Made by a program: the position numbers and the translations under genes | Part shown: positions 48,126-60,507 of the stretch, piece after piece | Position numbering within the stretch: the stretch's first letter is position 1 | How the letters are laid out: every line of letters begins with the position of its first letter | Notes under the pieces: generated by a model | Seen by the model: only the letters and a program-made list of their open reading frames with translations | Database searches by the model: none | What the model was told of the DNA's origin: nothing | DNA from: Trochalopteron elliotii | Lineage: Eukaryota; Chordata; Aves; Passeriformes; Leiothrichidae | Direction of reading: 5' to 3' | Assembly (NCBI GenBank): GCA_024734555.1 | Contig: JANPWX010000108.1 | Location: forward strand, 2,658,353-2,722,352 | Length of the DNA: 64,000 nt

Positions 48126-51100
48126 TTGGGCTTCCATGGGAGATGGGCTGGTGCGTCAGTAACACAGGTTGTTCTGAGGCAGGTCCTCAGTTCAGAGCTG
48201 GGGTGTCTTGCTCTCCTCCTATGAAAAAATATTGGAGCTCAGGTCTTGATTCAAGAGGTTCTGGGCTCTGTGAGCTGACTCATCTGAGGACATACACTAC
48301 CTGGATCCTAAGTGAGGTGACACAAATGAAGTGTCTTTTGTTTAAAAAAATATTTTGTAGAAGCTGACTTGAAAGTGATTGAAATGAGATCTTTTTGTAT
48401 ATTGTCAGATGACAAAAAAAAGGACAAATAAAAATGCAGCATGCATTTTCTTTGGAAAAATATGCATCAGGGTGTGGGCAAAAGAAAGTGGGATCCAGTC
48501 TTGGTATTTGGTTTTGGAAATTTCAAAGGCTTTGGAGCGAAAAATTTTATTCAGTGTCAGGACATCCTATAAAGATCTGCAAGGGGTAAGCATATGGATG
48601 TTCAGTGTGTTCCTTTTCCCACTCCCTTGTTGAGTTTGGACCAGTTTTATGACAATTAGCATGCACTCAGAATAGCAAGCTTTAAAAAGCTGAAGGGAAA
48701 GAAGAAGCTTAAGCGTATGTTAGAATATTCTGAGTAGACATAAAAACAAGAAGAAGGTTTTGCCTCTTTTCTTGGTCTAGACACGATAGAATTAAATCTC
48801 TAAATTTGGTCTGGTAGTCCTAATTTAGTTTTATAGCTGATGGATGGAAATGGGCAATTTCAAACTGTTTCTTTTGACCGTTTTTAGACATGTTGTTCGG
48901 GCTGAGCTGGATTCCTCTTTGCAAATGCTGGTTTATTTCCATTGGATAAGGAATGATCAGGCTGTTTTGCTCAGACTTGGATATCTAACATTATATTGCT
49001 GTGTTAGACCACGTGAATTTCACCTGGATTGTGGGGGAAAGCTGATCAATGACTTGATCAAGAAATGTGTTTTATCATTATAATTTCATTCTAGCCCATC
49101 TGCAGTTGCTGTGTGACTCAACACAAGGACTAGTCAATATTTCCCTGCCTCATTCTCAAAGATAGATTGTTTCCATGCAAAAATAAAAATCAAGCCAAAA
49201 AAGAAAGAAAATAAAAGCAGCTTTGAAAGACAAGGATGAAGAGAGAGGAGATCTCTAAAAAGGCAACGTAAGGTTTCCATTAGAAAATGTGAGACCCCAT
49301 TGTCTAAAGTGGTTATTTCTCAACAGATCCTCATTAATGAATTGAGACAGAATAGTACCAACTTACAGTTTTGGTTCACTTGCAGCGCTGTGACAGGCTG
49401 CCACACAGGGTTACTGGAGGCTGAGCATGGTTTTACAGTGACACATTCTCCCACTTACCTGTTTCTTAAACACAGCTTTATGAGCACACTTTGTGGCACT
49501 ATGGGCTGTTCTCTGAACAGTAACTAAATTTATTGGAGTCTTAGCCCCTGGGAGACAGGTTTTCATGAGAAACTAAGATATCTAGTGCAGAGGGACCTCT
49601 AAGGAATATTGTGCAGTGTTCATTGTTACTCCTGCACCAGAACTTAAATCCCAACACTGGGTGCAGCAGAAGACTTTTGCCACATATATATAATGTAGCT
49701 ATCAAATTCCTATGTTTACTTGAAACGTTAGGTTTTTTATTCTGAGATTAAAACATGTTCAATGAATTACTAATGGAATGTATTATAGAGAGGATACATC
49801 GTCCCACAACACAAGGTTATGTGTCCTGATTGTAAATTGCAAATATTTGGGCACAGTGTGACCTTGATGATCTTGTTTGCTGTTTTGTCTCTTGGGGCTT
49901 TCTCCTTCTCATTCATCTGTACTTGTAACTCCCTCTGGGAAGCGTTGGGAAAGAGAAGAGATAGGCCTTGCAGAGTACGTGCACGCATTTACCTGACACA
50001 AAGTTATTTTTCTAAGCACTTACTTGGACTGTGCTCCTGGACTCTTCATCTCTCCGTGGCATCCTTTATCTTCCCTCTCAAGGCCCTGCACTATCTGTCA
50101 TTTACTGCTAAGACCCAGTTGGCTCAGGATGCTCAAATATATCTTCCATTTTTTAATTTTCAAACAAGCATTTTTGACTTTCCCCTTAAATCTAGGAAAG
50201 GCTACTACCTAAACCTTTTAAAAACTCTTTATGAACCTTTATGTGTACAATTAATATGTTATCTAAAAAAGTGCTTTTTCTTTGTGAACTACAAATTCTA
50301 GCCTCTACAGCAGAAGGACAAACTGTGGATTTATACAACATTTAATTCAAAATTTTCTTTTAATTTTATGGCTATTTAGTCTTGTTGATCACCTTTTACT
50401 ATGAACAGGAAAGTGCATATAAGATTTACTTTCTTATGCATTCTCTCCCTTTTAAAAATTTGTTCAGGGTTTTTTTGTTTGTTATTTTCGCCTACATCAT
50501 TGAAGTATCTCCCACTTACACCTTAATATCTTTATTCACCATGTCTTCTGTTTTTTCTATGTCTCTACAGGCTTGGGGTAGAGGGAATTACCTGCACTTT
50601 CTCTTGCTCTTCTTCCCTTTCAGAGAACAAAATATGATGTTCCAATTAAGGCTGTACTGGTTCATGCACAAGCTTTATAATCAAATCCAAAATTACTTTT
50701 TGTTCAGATTGTATCCCAGCATTGCTTGTTTTATTGATTTGCAGGGTGAGCAGGTGTCTTCACTGAACTCTTCTTCAGGATGTCCATGTTCTTCTCTCAT
50801 GAACATTTTATTTGCGATAATTTCTTCCTATTGACTTCTTATTTCTATTGCCTAAAATTAAGTACTTATGCTCTCAGTGAACATAGAAATACTCCTTTCC
50901 CATTTCTCTTTTCTTTCTCCTTTGATACTATTTAAAGATATAAATATTGGCATTTTACCACCTAAACTATTTAAAAATCCCGAGTTTTCGTCATACTGTA
51001 GTTAAAATGTTTAGTGTATTTACTCTCCTTCTGTGTCTTTTTGATTAATTTCTTTACTTTTGTTTTTAAAAAATACTCCTCTCAGAAGACTGGTGTAACA

Positions 51101-51343
51101 ATGTCCTTTATGCTATGATTATTCCATGGAGGAAATTTAACTTAATTGTTTTTTGTCGCTGTTACTTAGTGGTTATGAAATTATTTCTTAAACTGATTAC
51201 AGCATCTTTAAGAGGAGAAACCTGAGAATAGCTCCAATTCCTGCATACTGTAGAAGAAGCTGTTCTGAGGAGAATTATATAATCTCTAATAATTTTAGAG
51301 ATTAGGCGTATGTCACATATTTTGCGTGTGGAGCTGAAATATC
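48126..51343. other. AT-rich intronic DNA, no gene seen
   Basis: No gene is recognised. Two plus-strand frames of 160 and 150 codons (49819-50301 and 50382-50834) stand out only by length. Their translations are rich in Phe, Leu, Tyr and Ser, as expected from pyrimidine-rich DNA, and no family is recognisable. Confidence 0.65.
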
Positions 51344-51556
51344 TTATGGTGATTTTTCTTTTATATCCCTTAACTTTATGAAATTGACTTCCTTCACTTG
51401 GTCACTGGCTCCTGAAATGTGAGTACTACAGGTGAACCAGGACTGGTGGTAAATGATGGAAAAAATCTCAGTGAGGCCTTCCAGCAGCTCCCTTAGTACC
51501 TTGCAGGGGATCTCATCTGGCCCCATAGGGTCGTGTGTGTCTGAGTGCTGAGACAT
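51344..51556 (-). mobile_element. CR1 LINE ORF2 (reverse transcriptase) fragment, decayed
   Basis: The minus strand encodes a 70-codon frame containing MGPDEIPCKVLRELLEGL and SIIYHQSWFTC. These correspond to the conserved CR1 ORF2 stretch just before the reverse-transcriptase catalytic core (pattern K-S-M-G-P-D-G-I, V-L-R-E-L, I-Y-x-x-S-W). Similarity is lost after about residue 45, probably by frameshift. It is a dead fragment, opposite in strand to the CR1 at 52447-53016, so a separate insertion. Confidence 0.75.
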
Positions 51557-52446
51557 TTATTTTCCATTTAACAGATTAAGAACTAAAGAAATGTTGGCAA
51601 AAGTGTCAATCCAACATGGAATGAAAAATATAAAATTGTTATCATGATTCAGGACAAATAGATTGGCCAAAGAATATTTTTTCTTGTATTTGGAAAAAGT
51701 TAGGGCAGTGAATCCTTATTACATGGAAATAATTTAGAGATTCAAAATCTGGTTCATAAGTAATTATGATGATAAACATTGTCTCTTAGGGAAAAGCAGT
51801 TTTGAATCACCAGAACTTGTAAGTTGATTGGAAGGCTATCTGCCACCCTAGATTTAACTTTTAATGTGTATCAGAAAAATACTGCAGTTTGAGAGAATTT
51901 TCACAGGGAAACATTGCTTCAGCATCAGAGAAAAGTAGTTTGTCTGATACGGGTAGCCATAAATGGACATCAGCACTGGGCGAAATAATGAAAAAGTTGA
52001 TGCTGGATGTAATTATTAATGTCTTAGAGGGTAGAAAGTTAATTAATACCAACATGGTTTTATGGAAAACAAGTCTCATCAAACAGCCTTTATTTCATTT
52101 TGAAGATATTACAAATTAGATTAAAAAATTGAAATAAAGCTGTATAGGTAAAATCAGATTTCTTAAAGCTATTCTTTGTTTCTGCATATCATTCTAGTTT
52201 TTTGGGTTTTGGGACCTGAGAAGCTGCTTGTTGTGTTTCCATAAACTTTTGGATCAAATTTAAAAGTTACTGTTGATTTAATACAAACAAAAAGAACCAG
52301 ATCATGTTGGGAGAGCTGCAACTTATGGGAAGGGTGATCACAGGGCATGACTTGGATTGTTTGACAAGGTCTCTGTCTGCTAGAGCAAATATACACTGGG
52401 ACATAGGATGGAGACCATATTTACAGAAAGGAAGACTGCAGAAAGG
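51557..52446. other. AT-rich intronic DNA between two CR1 pieces
   Basis: No gene, RNA or named repeat is visible. A 76-codon plus frame (51889-52119) has no recognisable features. Confidence 0.6.
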
Positions 52447-53016
52447 TGGGTTTCCAAAAACAGCATAGCCAGCAGGGCAAGGGAGGGGATTCTGCCCCTC
52501 TGCCCTGCTCTGGTGAGACCCCACCTGTAGCACCACATCCAGCTCTGGGGTTCCCAGCACAGGAAGGACATGGAGCTGCTGGAGAAAGTCCAGAGGAGGC
52601 TACTAAGATGATTAGATGGATGGAGCACGTCTCCTGTGAGGAAGGGCTGAGAGCATTGGGATTGTTCAGCCTGGAGAAGATTTTGGGGTGACCTAATTGC
52701 AAGCTTCCAGTACCTGAAGGGAGCCTGCAAGAAAGATGGAGAGGATCTTTTTACAAGGGTATATGGTGATAGGACAATGGGAATGGCTTTAAACTGAAAT
52801 CAGATATTAGGAAAAAATTCTACCCTGTGAGAGTTGCAAGGCACTGAAACAGGTTGGCCAGAGAAATTTTGGATGCCCTATCCCTTGAAGTGTTTAAGGC
52901 CAGGTTGAGCAAACTGGTCTTGCAGGTGTCCCTGTCCATGCAGGGAGGTTGAAACTAGAGGACCTTTGTGGTCCCTTCCTACCCAAACCATTTTATGATT
53001 CTATTCTATGATTCAA
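52447..53016 (+). mobile_element. CR1 LINE, 3' fragment with intact tail (about 570 bp)
   Basis: Sense-strand CR1 landmarks appear in order: TGGTGAGACCCCACCTGTAG, TCCAGCTCTGGGGTTCCCAG, GACATGGAGCTGCTGGAGAA, AGTCCAGAGGAGGCTACTAA, GGGCTGAGAGCATTGGGATT, TTCAGCCTGGAGAAGA, AACTAGAGGACCTTTGTGGT, and the terminal ATTCTATTCTATGATTC. The element covers the end of ORF2 and the full 3' UTR and is the most complete CR1 in the window. It is in the same orientation as FGF14. Confidence 0.97.
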
Positions 53017-55460
53017 AGGCATAGGAGACACTAATATCTGGTAGCTGAAACTGGACAAAGTCCAAAATAGGAATAATTTTGTTAATGATCAAAATGCCTG
53101 ATAGATGGAACAAATTATAAGAACAGTGTTTTCTGCTTCCTTATGTCTTCAAATCTAGACACAGTGCTTTTCTGGAAAATGTGCATATGTTAAAACGAAC
53201 TTATTTATTTTGGTAGCTTTTCTAAATTGGAATTCTCCTTGAGTCACCAGACATGACTTAAAACACAGAGAAAGGATTGTTTTATCTGTCGACACTAGGC
53301 AAGGGTATGTATGTTGTCTTTTTAGCTAATGCTGTGAATAACCTCTCCTAGGTTTTTTGTTTTGGTGTTTTTTGGTTCTTTTTGTTTTTTTTTTTTTTTT
53401 TTGCTATGGTACCCTACCATAAAAATGGAGGCATTGCTATACCTTTAATCATTGAAAGGAAAGAATTTATACTAGTAACAGAGGAATTTTGCTCTTGTAT
53501 AGCCTGCCTCCCTTACTGTAATTCCCCTTTTCCTTTTGGATATCACTAACCTGAGAGTTTACCCTGCATTCTGCTTTGGAAATGCAGATTTCTCAGGACA
53601 CACAAAATTAGCTTTATTTAAATCCAAGTCTTTTCTTCAGTTAGAGTTTTGAATTAGCTATGAGAGAATTTTAAAGAAAATGCTAAGTGATTTGACTTTT
53701 CTTTATGTTTTTTCTCTTTTTTTTCCCCAGCGCTGATATGGCTGATATGCCTGCCCACACGCATAGCAGAAAATCCACCCTAGAAGCTGAAGTAGGATTT
53801 TTGGCCAGAAAGATTAGACACATTAAAATTAAACACATTTGTTGCCTTTCATCTTGTTTAATGTGTCTTACATGCTACAGGGTTTTAAAGTGACATTTCC
53901 CTATAAGCTCTTTGACAGAGGCTCACATTTATTCTGACCTCACTTCTGGAACATACCCTTGTTTAATAAGGGGTCTTTGTGATTTCCTATATTAGAAAGT
54001 TGATAAAGGACTTGTCAGAAAACCATTTCTTTGCAGACATTTCTAGGGAAAATAACCCATCTAGGTTCCTTTCATGTTTATTAGCTGGGTAGAGGAACCC
54101 ATCACTTTAGTGGTGTCATCACTTTAGACTACAACACATATCCAGGAAGCTTTTTGTCTCAATCATTAAAGTAGGTTTTGACTGTGTTATCACCTCTAGT
54201 TAAAAACACAACACTAAATTTATGTTAACAAAGATGTGTGCACATACTAATTTTACTTTTAGGGGTTTTAATGCATTAGAGTATCAGAGGGAGGCTGTAC
54301 CTGTACTTTGTACTTTCCTTGGTGGATTATTTGTTATATAAGTATTTTTCCTACTTTTGCCCAAAACTACTAGAAGGAAACAAATGCCTTAGTAGGCAAC
54401 TTCTATTTTCTTCTCCCCTAAATGCCTTCATTTTGGCAGGGAGAAACCATCTGCACAGTACTGTAATTTCTTCCCACTAATGTATGCTCTGATGAGAAAC
54501 ATGGAGAAAATCAGTCCTTGTTATAGACAGATTTAGGGGGTGGTATTTGCTTGACTAAAAGCCTACTCGCTTCACTTTTTTAAAGCTTCATAGTAATAGT
54601 GTTTGCCATAGGTGTCTCCTGTTTCTAGGTGGCCTTGCCAGTTGCATGGAAAGTGATTAATGACAACTCCTACTAATTGCATTTTGCATTTTACATTTTG
54701 TGTGCAGGCTCATGTTGCAACGACTTTTGCAAATAATTTCTAGCTGTAACCAATGAATGTTTAGACAGGTGTGGTCACATTAAAATCTAGATACTTTATA
54801 TATGATGTCTTCATTTCCTTAAATTTGAATCTTGGCATTGTATTTTAGATTTCTCTTTGAATATGAATTTCAGAATTCTGAATTAGTCTTATGTTTTAAA
54901 ATCTCTGTTCTCCTTTCTCCTTTACAAATGAATACCAGATCTATTCTCTTTCAAGTAATCTTTTAGCCATTAGGGATTCTCATCTTTTCTGTCTCCATAC
55001 TCAAAACATGTCCCAGTTTAACAAAGACTTCTGTGAGTTCAAGCTCTGCTGAGTTGATATAACATGAAATATGGTCAGATATTTAAATACTCCCAATGGG
55101 AAATACAAAGAAAATCATATAGGCAATATGAAGATAGTATTTTGAAATTTAAAAAAGATTGTGATTGTCCAAATCTGAAAACAAGGAGTGTTTTTTCACG
55201 ACCTCCTTGTCATTATGCTGTAATAAATCTAAAGATCTCCTGTTTTCCTGTGAGCAAGGGGTAGGTTCAAGGAACAAAAGCCCCTTGCATTTGAGTATTT
55301 CCTAATCCCAGTAGCCTTAGAGGGTTTATAGACTCTTTGATTTGAGGCCATTCCTTCTATAGGCACTATATGTACAATGACACTTGCTTTCTTTCAGGGA
55401 GAAAGTCTGAGGCAGCCTTGCCTTTCAATACATCCAAAAGGAAGCATTTAAATAGGTATT
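53017..55460. other. AT-rich intronic DNA, no gene seen
   Basis: Contains a T-rich tract ending in T18 (53352-53402), a strong-looking splice acceptor at 53729-53730 (separate finding), and a small tandem CATCACTTTAG repeat at about 54.10 kb. No gene was recognised. Confidence 0.6.
53385..53402 (+). repeat. T18 homopolymer within a T/G-rich tract
   Basis: Eighteen consecutive T at the end of a T-rich, G-interrupted stretch beginning at about 53352. No retrocopy is recognisable beside it. Confidence 0.8.
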
Positions 55461-55625
55461 ACAGAATCATAGATAATTTGGGTTGTATGGGTCCTCTGGA
55501 ATTCATCTGGTTCAATTCTTGCTTAAAGTGGCCTGAGCAGATAAGGTTGCTCAGGGGATGTTGAATATTTTCAAGGATGCCAATAACCTCTCTGGGCCAC
55601 CTGGTTCAACATTTGAACTCCTTTT
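55461..55625 (-). mobile_element. CR1 LINE, 3' fragment, diverged
   Basis: The plus strand reads ACAGAATCATAGATAATTTG, GGTTGTATGGGTCCTCTGGA, TTCATCTGGTTCAATTCTTG and ATAACCTCTCTGGGCCACCT. These match a CR1 3' end in reverse complement with clear age. The overlapping 64-codon frame is not a gene. Confidence 0.85.
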
Positions 55626-56291
55626 GTATATTAGCAGACAAATGAAGATGTTTAATGGAAAGGCTCATCTTTTGCACAGATTGGCATTGCAGAGCATCTT
55701 TTTCTGAGGTACTTCATCTTCAACCTCAGTGAATCAAGGGAATTTCCCACCTTTCCTCACCACTATTAGGGCAATGTGTTTCTGTTTTTTTCAAGGATAA
55801 GCCATACACTAGAGTAGCAGAGGTCCAGGTGATACCTCACTTTACCTCCTCCCTGTGAGTTGAGTTATCTATACACAGGCAGACCAGACCTATTAAAGTT
55901 TTGTCTGTAATTTTGTAAGGCCCAATTTTGTATGTTGTCTGTGATCATCTGGAAGGATTTTTAGCTGTCTTATTTTCAATTTGTATAATGTCTGATCAAA
56001 GGAAACAGGGTTAAGGTTGGTGCAGGAGAAACACTCCTTAGGGTAATTCCATGATTACTCAGGAGAGCATCACTTCAGAAAAATGTTAGAGTATAAGGAA
56101 AAATGAGGTGTGCTTGGCAATTTAAAGGGTTTTAAAATAATTGGTGCAACAGCAGAACAGCCACAGAGATTTTTAAACATGCATGCCCTGAAATAAACTT
56201 ACAGGGAATTACACAGATACAAATTGGAAATATATAGATACTAGGTGGAATTATACATACAAGTACGAGACATACAAGATAGTAATCACTT

Positions 56292-56336
56292 GAAAAAAGG
56301 AAGGAAGGAAAAGGAAGGAAGGAAAAGGAAGGAAGA
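56292..56336 (+). repeat. Homopurine (GGAA)n tract, 45 nt
   Basis: Forty-five consecutive purines built from GGAA units with three AAAA or longer interruptions. Homopurine mirror-like tracts of this kind can form intramolecular triplexes and also present tandem ETS-type GGAA cores. Transcribed strand orientation gives a purine-rich intronic RNA. Confidence 0.85.
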
Positions 56337-58237
56337 CCCTGGCTTTGGAAAGGGCAGAAAGATCTTTCAGTATGCTTTGCTGAGGAAATGGCATGCTGTT
56401 TGTTTATTAATAACAACAGAAAGGTCAAATATTGTTCCTTTTTCTGTCAGTGGTATGTTCTCTCTGCTGCTGTCCCTAGAAATTTCTAGGGCCTACATTA
56501 AGGGAATGAAGGTCATGTTGTAAGTTCATATCAAAAAAGATGATGATGTCTGCTTCAAGATGTTACTTAGGAAATCGTAGGCAGAATGAGTACATCTTAT
56601 AATTTGATTATAGGTGATGTGTGTCATGGATCACAAGGTTAAGGGAATTGGAATGAATTCCTTCCAAATTTAACACATTTTCTGGTATTTTAATATTTAT
56701 AAGTAAAGTGCAAAGACTGTGGTTTGTGTAGAGTGCATGCAACAAGGTTGAAACTTTTCAGTCAGCTGGTGCCACACAAATGTCTACAAAGGTCCCATAC
56801 TTTCTCTGTGCATTTCCATTTCAGTGCCGACTTCTTTATGTGGAGTCTGAAAGAGGAGGTATGTGGCACCTTGTTGCATGTGGGGAAAATCAGTAAAGCC
56901 TTTTTTTTTCTCTCCCTGGGAACAATGTGGAGGATTCTGTGCTCTGTGTCAATTCATATTATTCTACTGACAGTGGGGGGGGTTTCTCCACTGTTAAGAA
57001 TATGACTGAAGATCAATGATGAGAAGGTTTTAAAAAAAATATTGGAATAGCAGAAGGAGAGAAGTCATGAAGGGAAAAAAAATATTTAAAAGATTGTGAC
57101 CACTCAGTTCAGAAAGGCTATGAGAGTAAAGAATGCAAAGTGCTGAAAAAGGTAAATTGAAAGCTCTGATTAATCAGAAATGCGGGGGCAAACAAACTAC
57201 TGGACAACTGAAAGAAAAGCAAATTAAATATTTGTACTGCAAGAAACTCATGTAGATCAGCAATTAAAATGGATATCACTAATGAAATTAATTAGGGTTT
57301 AAAAGGCTTATATGAAGTATAAAGCAATCAGATACACAGCAGAGATTAGAAAGTAGCACCAGTAACTGGGCTGGTCCCTCAGCCATGGCCTTCAGTGCTG
57401 TGACAGTAGCCTACATGCTGGGCATCCACCTCTGTGACTGGAAAATTCCACATCAACACTTTGAGGCATAAGCCAAACTTTAATTGTTACTAAGGGATTA
57501 GAAAGATTTTATTTTTTCCCCAAAAGAGTAATTTAAAGATTGCCTATTTCATGATTTCTTTTGTTGTTAACTGAAGAGCTCTGAGGGTGCTGCAGTAGGA
57601 GACATTCCTGGAATAGTCACACTACCAGACAGGCCTATCTTACTGTTTCTGGGCTGTGCTGGAGCACAGGCTCTGTGTGTTTAAAATGGAGCTCAAGCCT
57701 ATTTAGTAGTGCAGTGTGATAATTACAGTGTCACCACGATGCTCCTGAAATAGGATTTAAAATTCTGCAAACTCTCACAGCAGCTTTCATAGGACCAGAT
57801 GCTTCAGCTCAATCTGTGTTGACTCAGCTCTAGTGAAAACTGCTTGAAGTTTTTGCAATTGACAAGGAAGAAGTTGCTATCTCCAGGAAAGAAAAAAGAA
57901 ATTATGTTTAACCTTCTTTTACAGATTTAAGAAGCTGCAATTTTATTCTGCGAAAAATCTTTTTGAATAGACTTACGCTATTCTGTGTGAACATAAACCT
58001 TGAATTGGCTTTATAATCACTAAAATGGACAAAAAAAAAAGGTTTTGTTTCTCTTTTATAGATTTAGACATTCTTTTCAGTTATGTAAATATTTATCAAA
58101 CACACATGACCAGATTTCAGTTGCAGAATCATGAGAAACAGGTTAAAGACATCTTTTTCTTCCAGATCTATCAGTATGCTCAGTATCCCTCTCCCTCATC
58201 CATGTAGCTCCTTTCAGCTGGAGTGTAGCTTGTCAGA

Positions 58238-58263
58238 GACAAGCAAAAATGACAAGCAAAAAT
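58238..58263 (+). repeat. Perfect 13-bp tandem duplication
   Basis: GACAAGCAAAAAT occurs twice head to tail (58238-58250, 58251-58263), with no differences. Confidence 0.85.
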
Positions 58264-60070
58264 AATCACATGTGACTTTAATCACTCAGGCTTTCCATCA
58301 TTTCACGGTGGATGACATTGTCTGAGTGCAAAATGCAAGAAGATACTTGTTACTGTAAATTAATTTGTTAAAGTTATTGATACTTTCAAAATTTCATACA
58401 GTGCTTTTTGGGGGGAGATCTGTTTGAAGGGAGGGATCATGACTTCCCTGTCAAGTGTCATTAAGATGTAAATCATTGATTCCTTAGAAAGAACAAACAT
58501 GATTTAGTCAGTGATGATTCACTCTGAACTATATATGACCAATATTCTTGAAAGGCTTCTCTTTTTTCCCTTTTTGCTTCTGCTTTGAGTTGGTAAAAAT
58601 TGGAATATTTTTTTGTACAATAAATCATTGCAGCTTCCTGACAGTTCAGATAATTTTTGTAGCATTCTGTCATCCGAAGGATTTGATGCATTTAGTATGA
58701 ATAGAAATGGGAACATTTTGTAAGTTATAACCACAAGATAATTTATTCACACGGAGAAGGCATTGTATTTGATAACTGATAAATTTCATTCTGTTTTCAT
58801 GATAAAAGCAAAAATGGGTGTGTGGATTGCAGCTGCTCGCTTAATAATGTTAGTGATGACTAAGGAGTGAATGGATCTTTCTGTGGGTTACATAATCAGT
58901 TTAAAAGCTCTCCACACTCTGCCCGTAACACTTCATTAAAAAAAAAAATTAAACAAGAACCCATGAAAGAGAGACTTTTTTCTTTTTAAAGCACTTACCT
59001 CTTTTACATGAATGTAACAGCCAGATAAAGATCTGGCATGAAGTATTTGAACAGTATCTCTAGGAATAATTTTAAAAGTAAGCTCTGAATCATGTCTGTA
59101 TTTAAATGCAGCTAAATATTATGTTTATTTAGACTAAGAGATTCTCATTTAGGAAACCATGAAGGGAAAGGTTGAATATTTAGCTCACACTAATTGGGAG
59201 CTTGCTTGGAATTATGATAATTATTAACAACTGAAGGAAGTAGCAAGACAGATCTTTTTTCTCCATACTCAAGGGGTTAGTGCTTCCTAAAATTGAGCTT
59301 TGACTGAAACAGTGATAGCCTACATAAACACAGTCCACAGGGCATTTGAGCTGTTTCTTAGCCTGGGATTGACTACTGGCTCAGCAAAATTCCAAGTGTA
59401 TGCTTATCCTCTGTGACTGGTGTCTTGTATGCATCACATTTACACCTACTTAGATTCTCTTTAAATGGAGCAGCAGAAAAAGCCCAGAAAGAAGATGGGT
59501 GATTCCATGAAGATAATCTCCACCAACTGCCCTAAAACCCAAACAAAAAAAGGAGATATTTCAAAAAATGTGGGCTTGGGTGTTTTGTGCTTTGGGGTTG
59601 GTTGGGTTTGGGGTGTTTCTTTTTCAATTTTTTTTTTTTAAGGCAAACACAATCTCAGAGTAGAAGAAAAACCTTTTATCTCATAAGCCCAGAGGTTTCT
59701 TATCATCTCCAGAGAGGATGAGGTTGTGTTTGCATCACTGGCTTTCCTCTCTAGACCCAAGAAAAGGTAAATGCAAGGAGCAGACATTGGCATTAAGGTA
59801 GTAATAGGAGATTTCTGCTTTTATTCCCTTGCATGGGAACAGAGTCTGTCACAAGTTTACCCAAATCCAGAGAATAAACCAACAAAGAAAACAAAATACC
59901 TGGTTGATTATGATGGGGAACAATGTTAAAAGAGGTAGGTGGAAGAATCCTACCACAACAAAAACATTCCCTGGTATTCCTCAACCCTGAGCTTCATCCT
60001 GTGACCAGGCACATAACACCACCAACAGCCTGTATGTCTCCTAGTGCCCACATTTTTCTTCAATCTTTGC

Positions 60071-60147
60071 TTAATAATAATAATAATAATAATTATTATT
60101 ATTATATATATATATATAATAACAACAATAATAATAATAATCATAAT
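60071..60147. repeat. Compound (TAA)n-(TTA)n-(TA)n-(AAT)n repeat with hairpin potential
   Basis: TAA repeats (about 60072-60091) run directly into TTA repeats (to about 60102), then alternating TA (about 60103-60118), then AAC/AAT repeats (to about 60147). The first two blocks are each other's reverse complement, so they form a near-perfect hairpin or cruciform; the (TA)n block adds an unwinding-prone core. Open frames over it (Asn, Tyr and Ile runs) are artefacts. Confidence 0.9.
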
Positions 60148-60493
60148 TTAATACCTTGGCTATCTCAGGTGTAGGATGGAAGAATTATTCCCGCCATCTG
60201 GTAAAGCACATTATGTGGTCAAGTAGAAAGTGTCAGAACTGTATTGTTGACCACTTCTGTTTGGTTATTATCTACAAGGCATTCTGTTTTTCTATGTTTT
60301 CTTAACATTTTGCCTTTGTTTCTTCACAGGATGTTTTAGCTTCTTGGGGCCCTTTTGTATTTTCCATAATACCTGAATAGCTTCACAGAATTACAAAAAA
60401 AAAATTCTTTGGTGTTAATCAAAGATTAGACTTGGACAGATCAGGCTTGGACAATAATTGGTGTGGACTGGCTGAGCTGTACAGGTATACAGC

Positions 60494-60507
60494 TATACAG
60501 CTGTATA
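60494..60507. repeat. 14-bp perfect palindrome
   Basis: TATACAGCTGTATA equals its own reverse complement and overlaps a neighbouring TATACAGC half-copy (60486-60493). It contains a CAGCTG E-box. Short; may be chance. Confidence 0.5.

Noticed and set aside
49819..50834. 160- and 150-codon plus frames, Phe/Leu-rich, membrane-protein-like
   Set aside because: Composition follows pyrimidine-rich DNA; no conserved motif, no start context, and adjacent frames are equally Phe/Leu-rich.
60071..60147. Open frames encoding Asn/Tyr/Ile runs
   Set aside because: Translation of a trinucleotide/dinucleotide repeat, not a protein.
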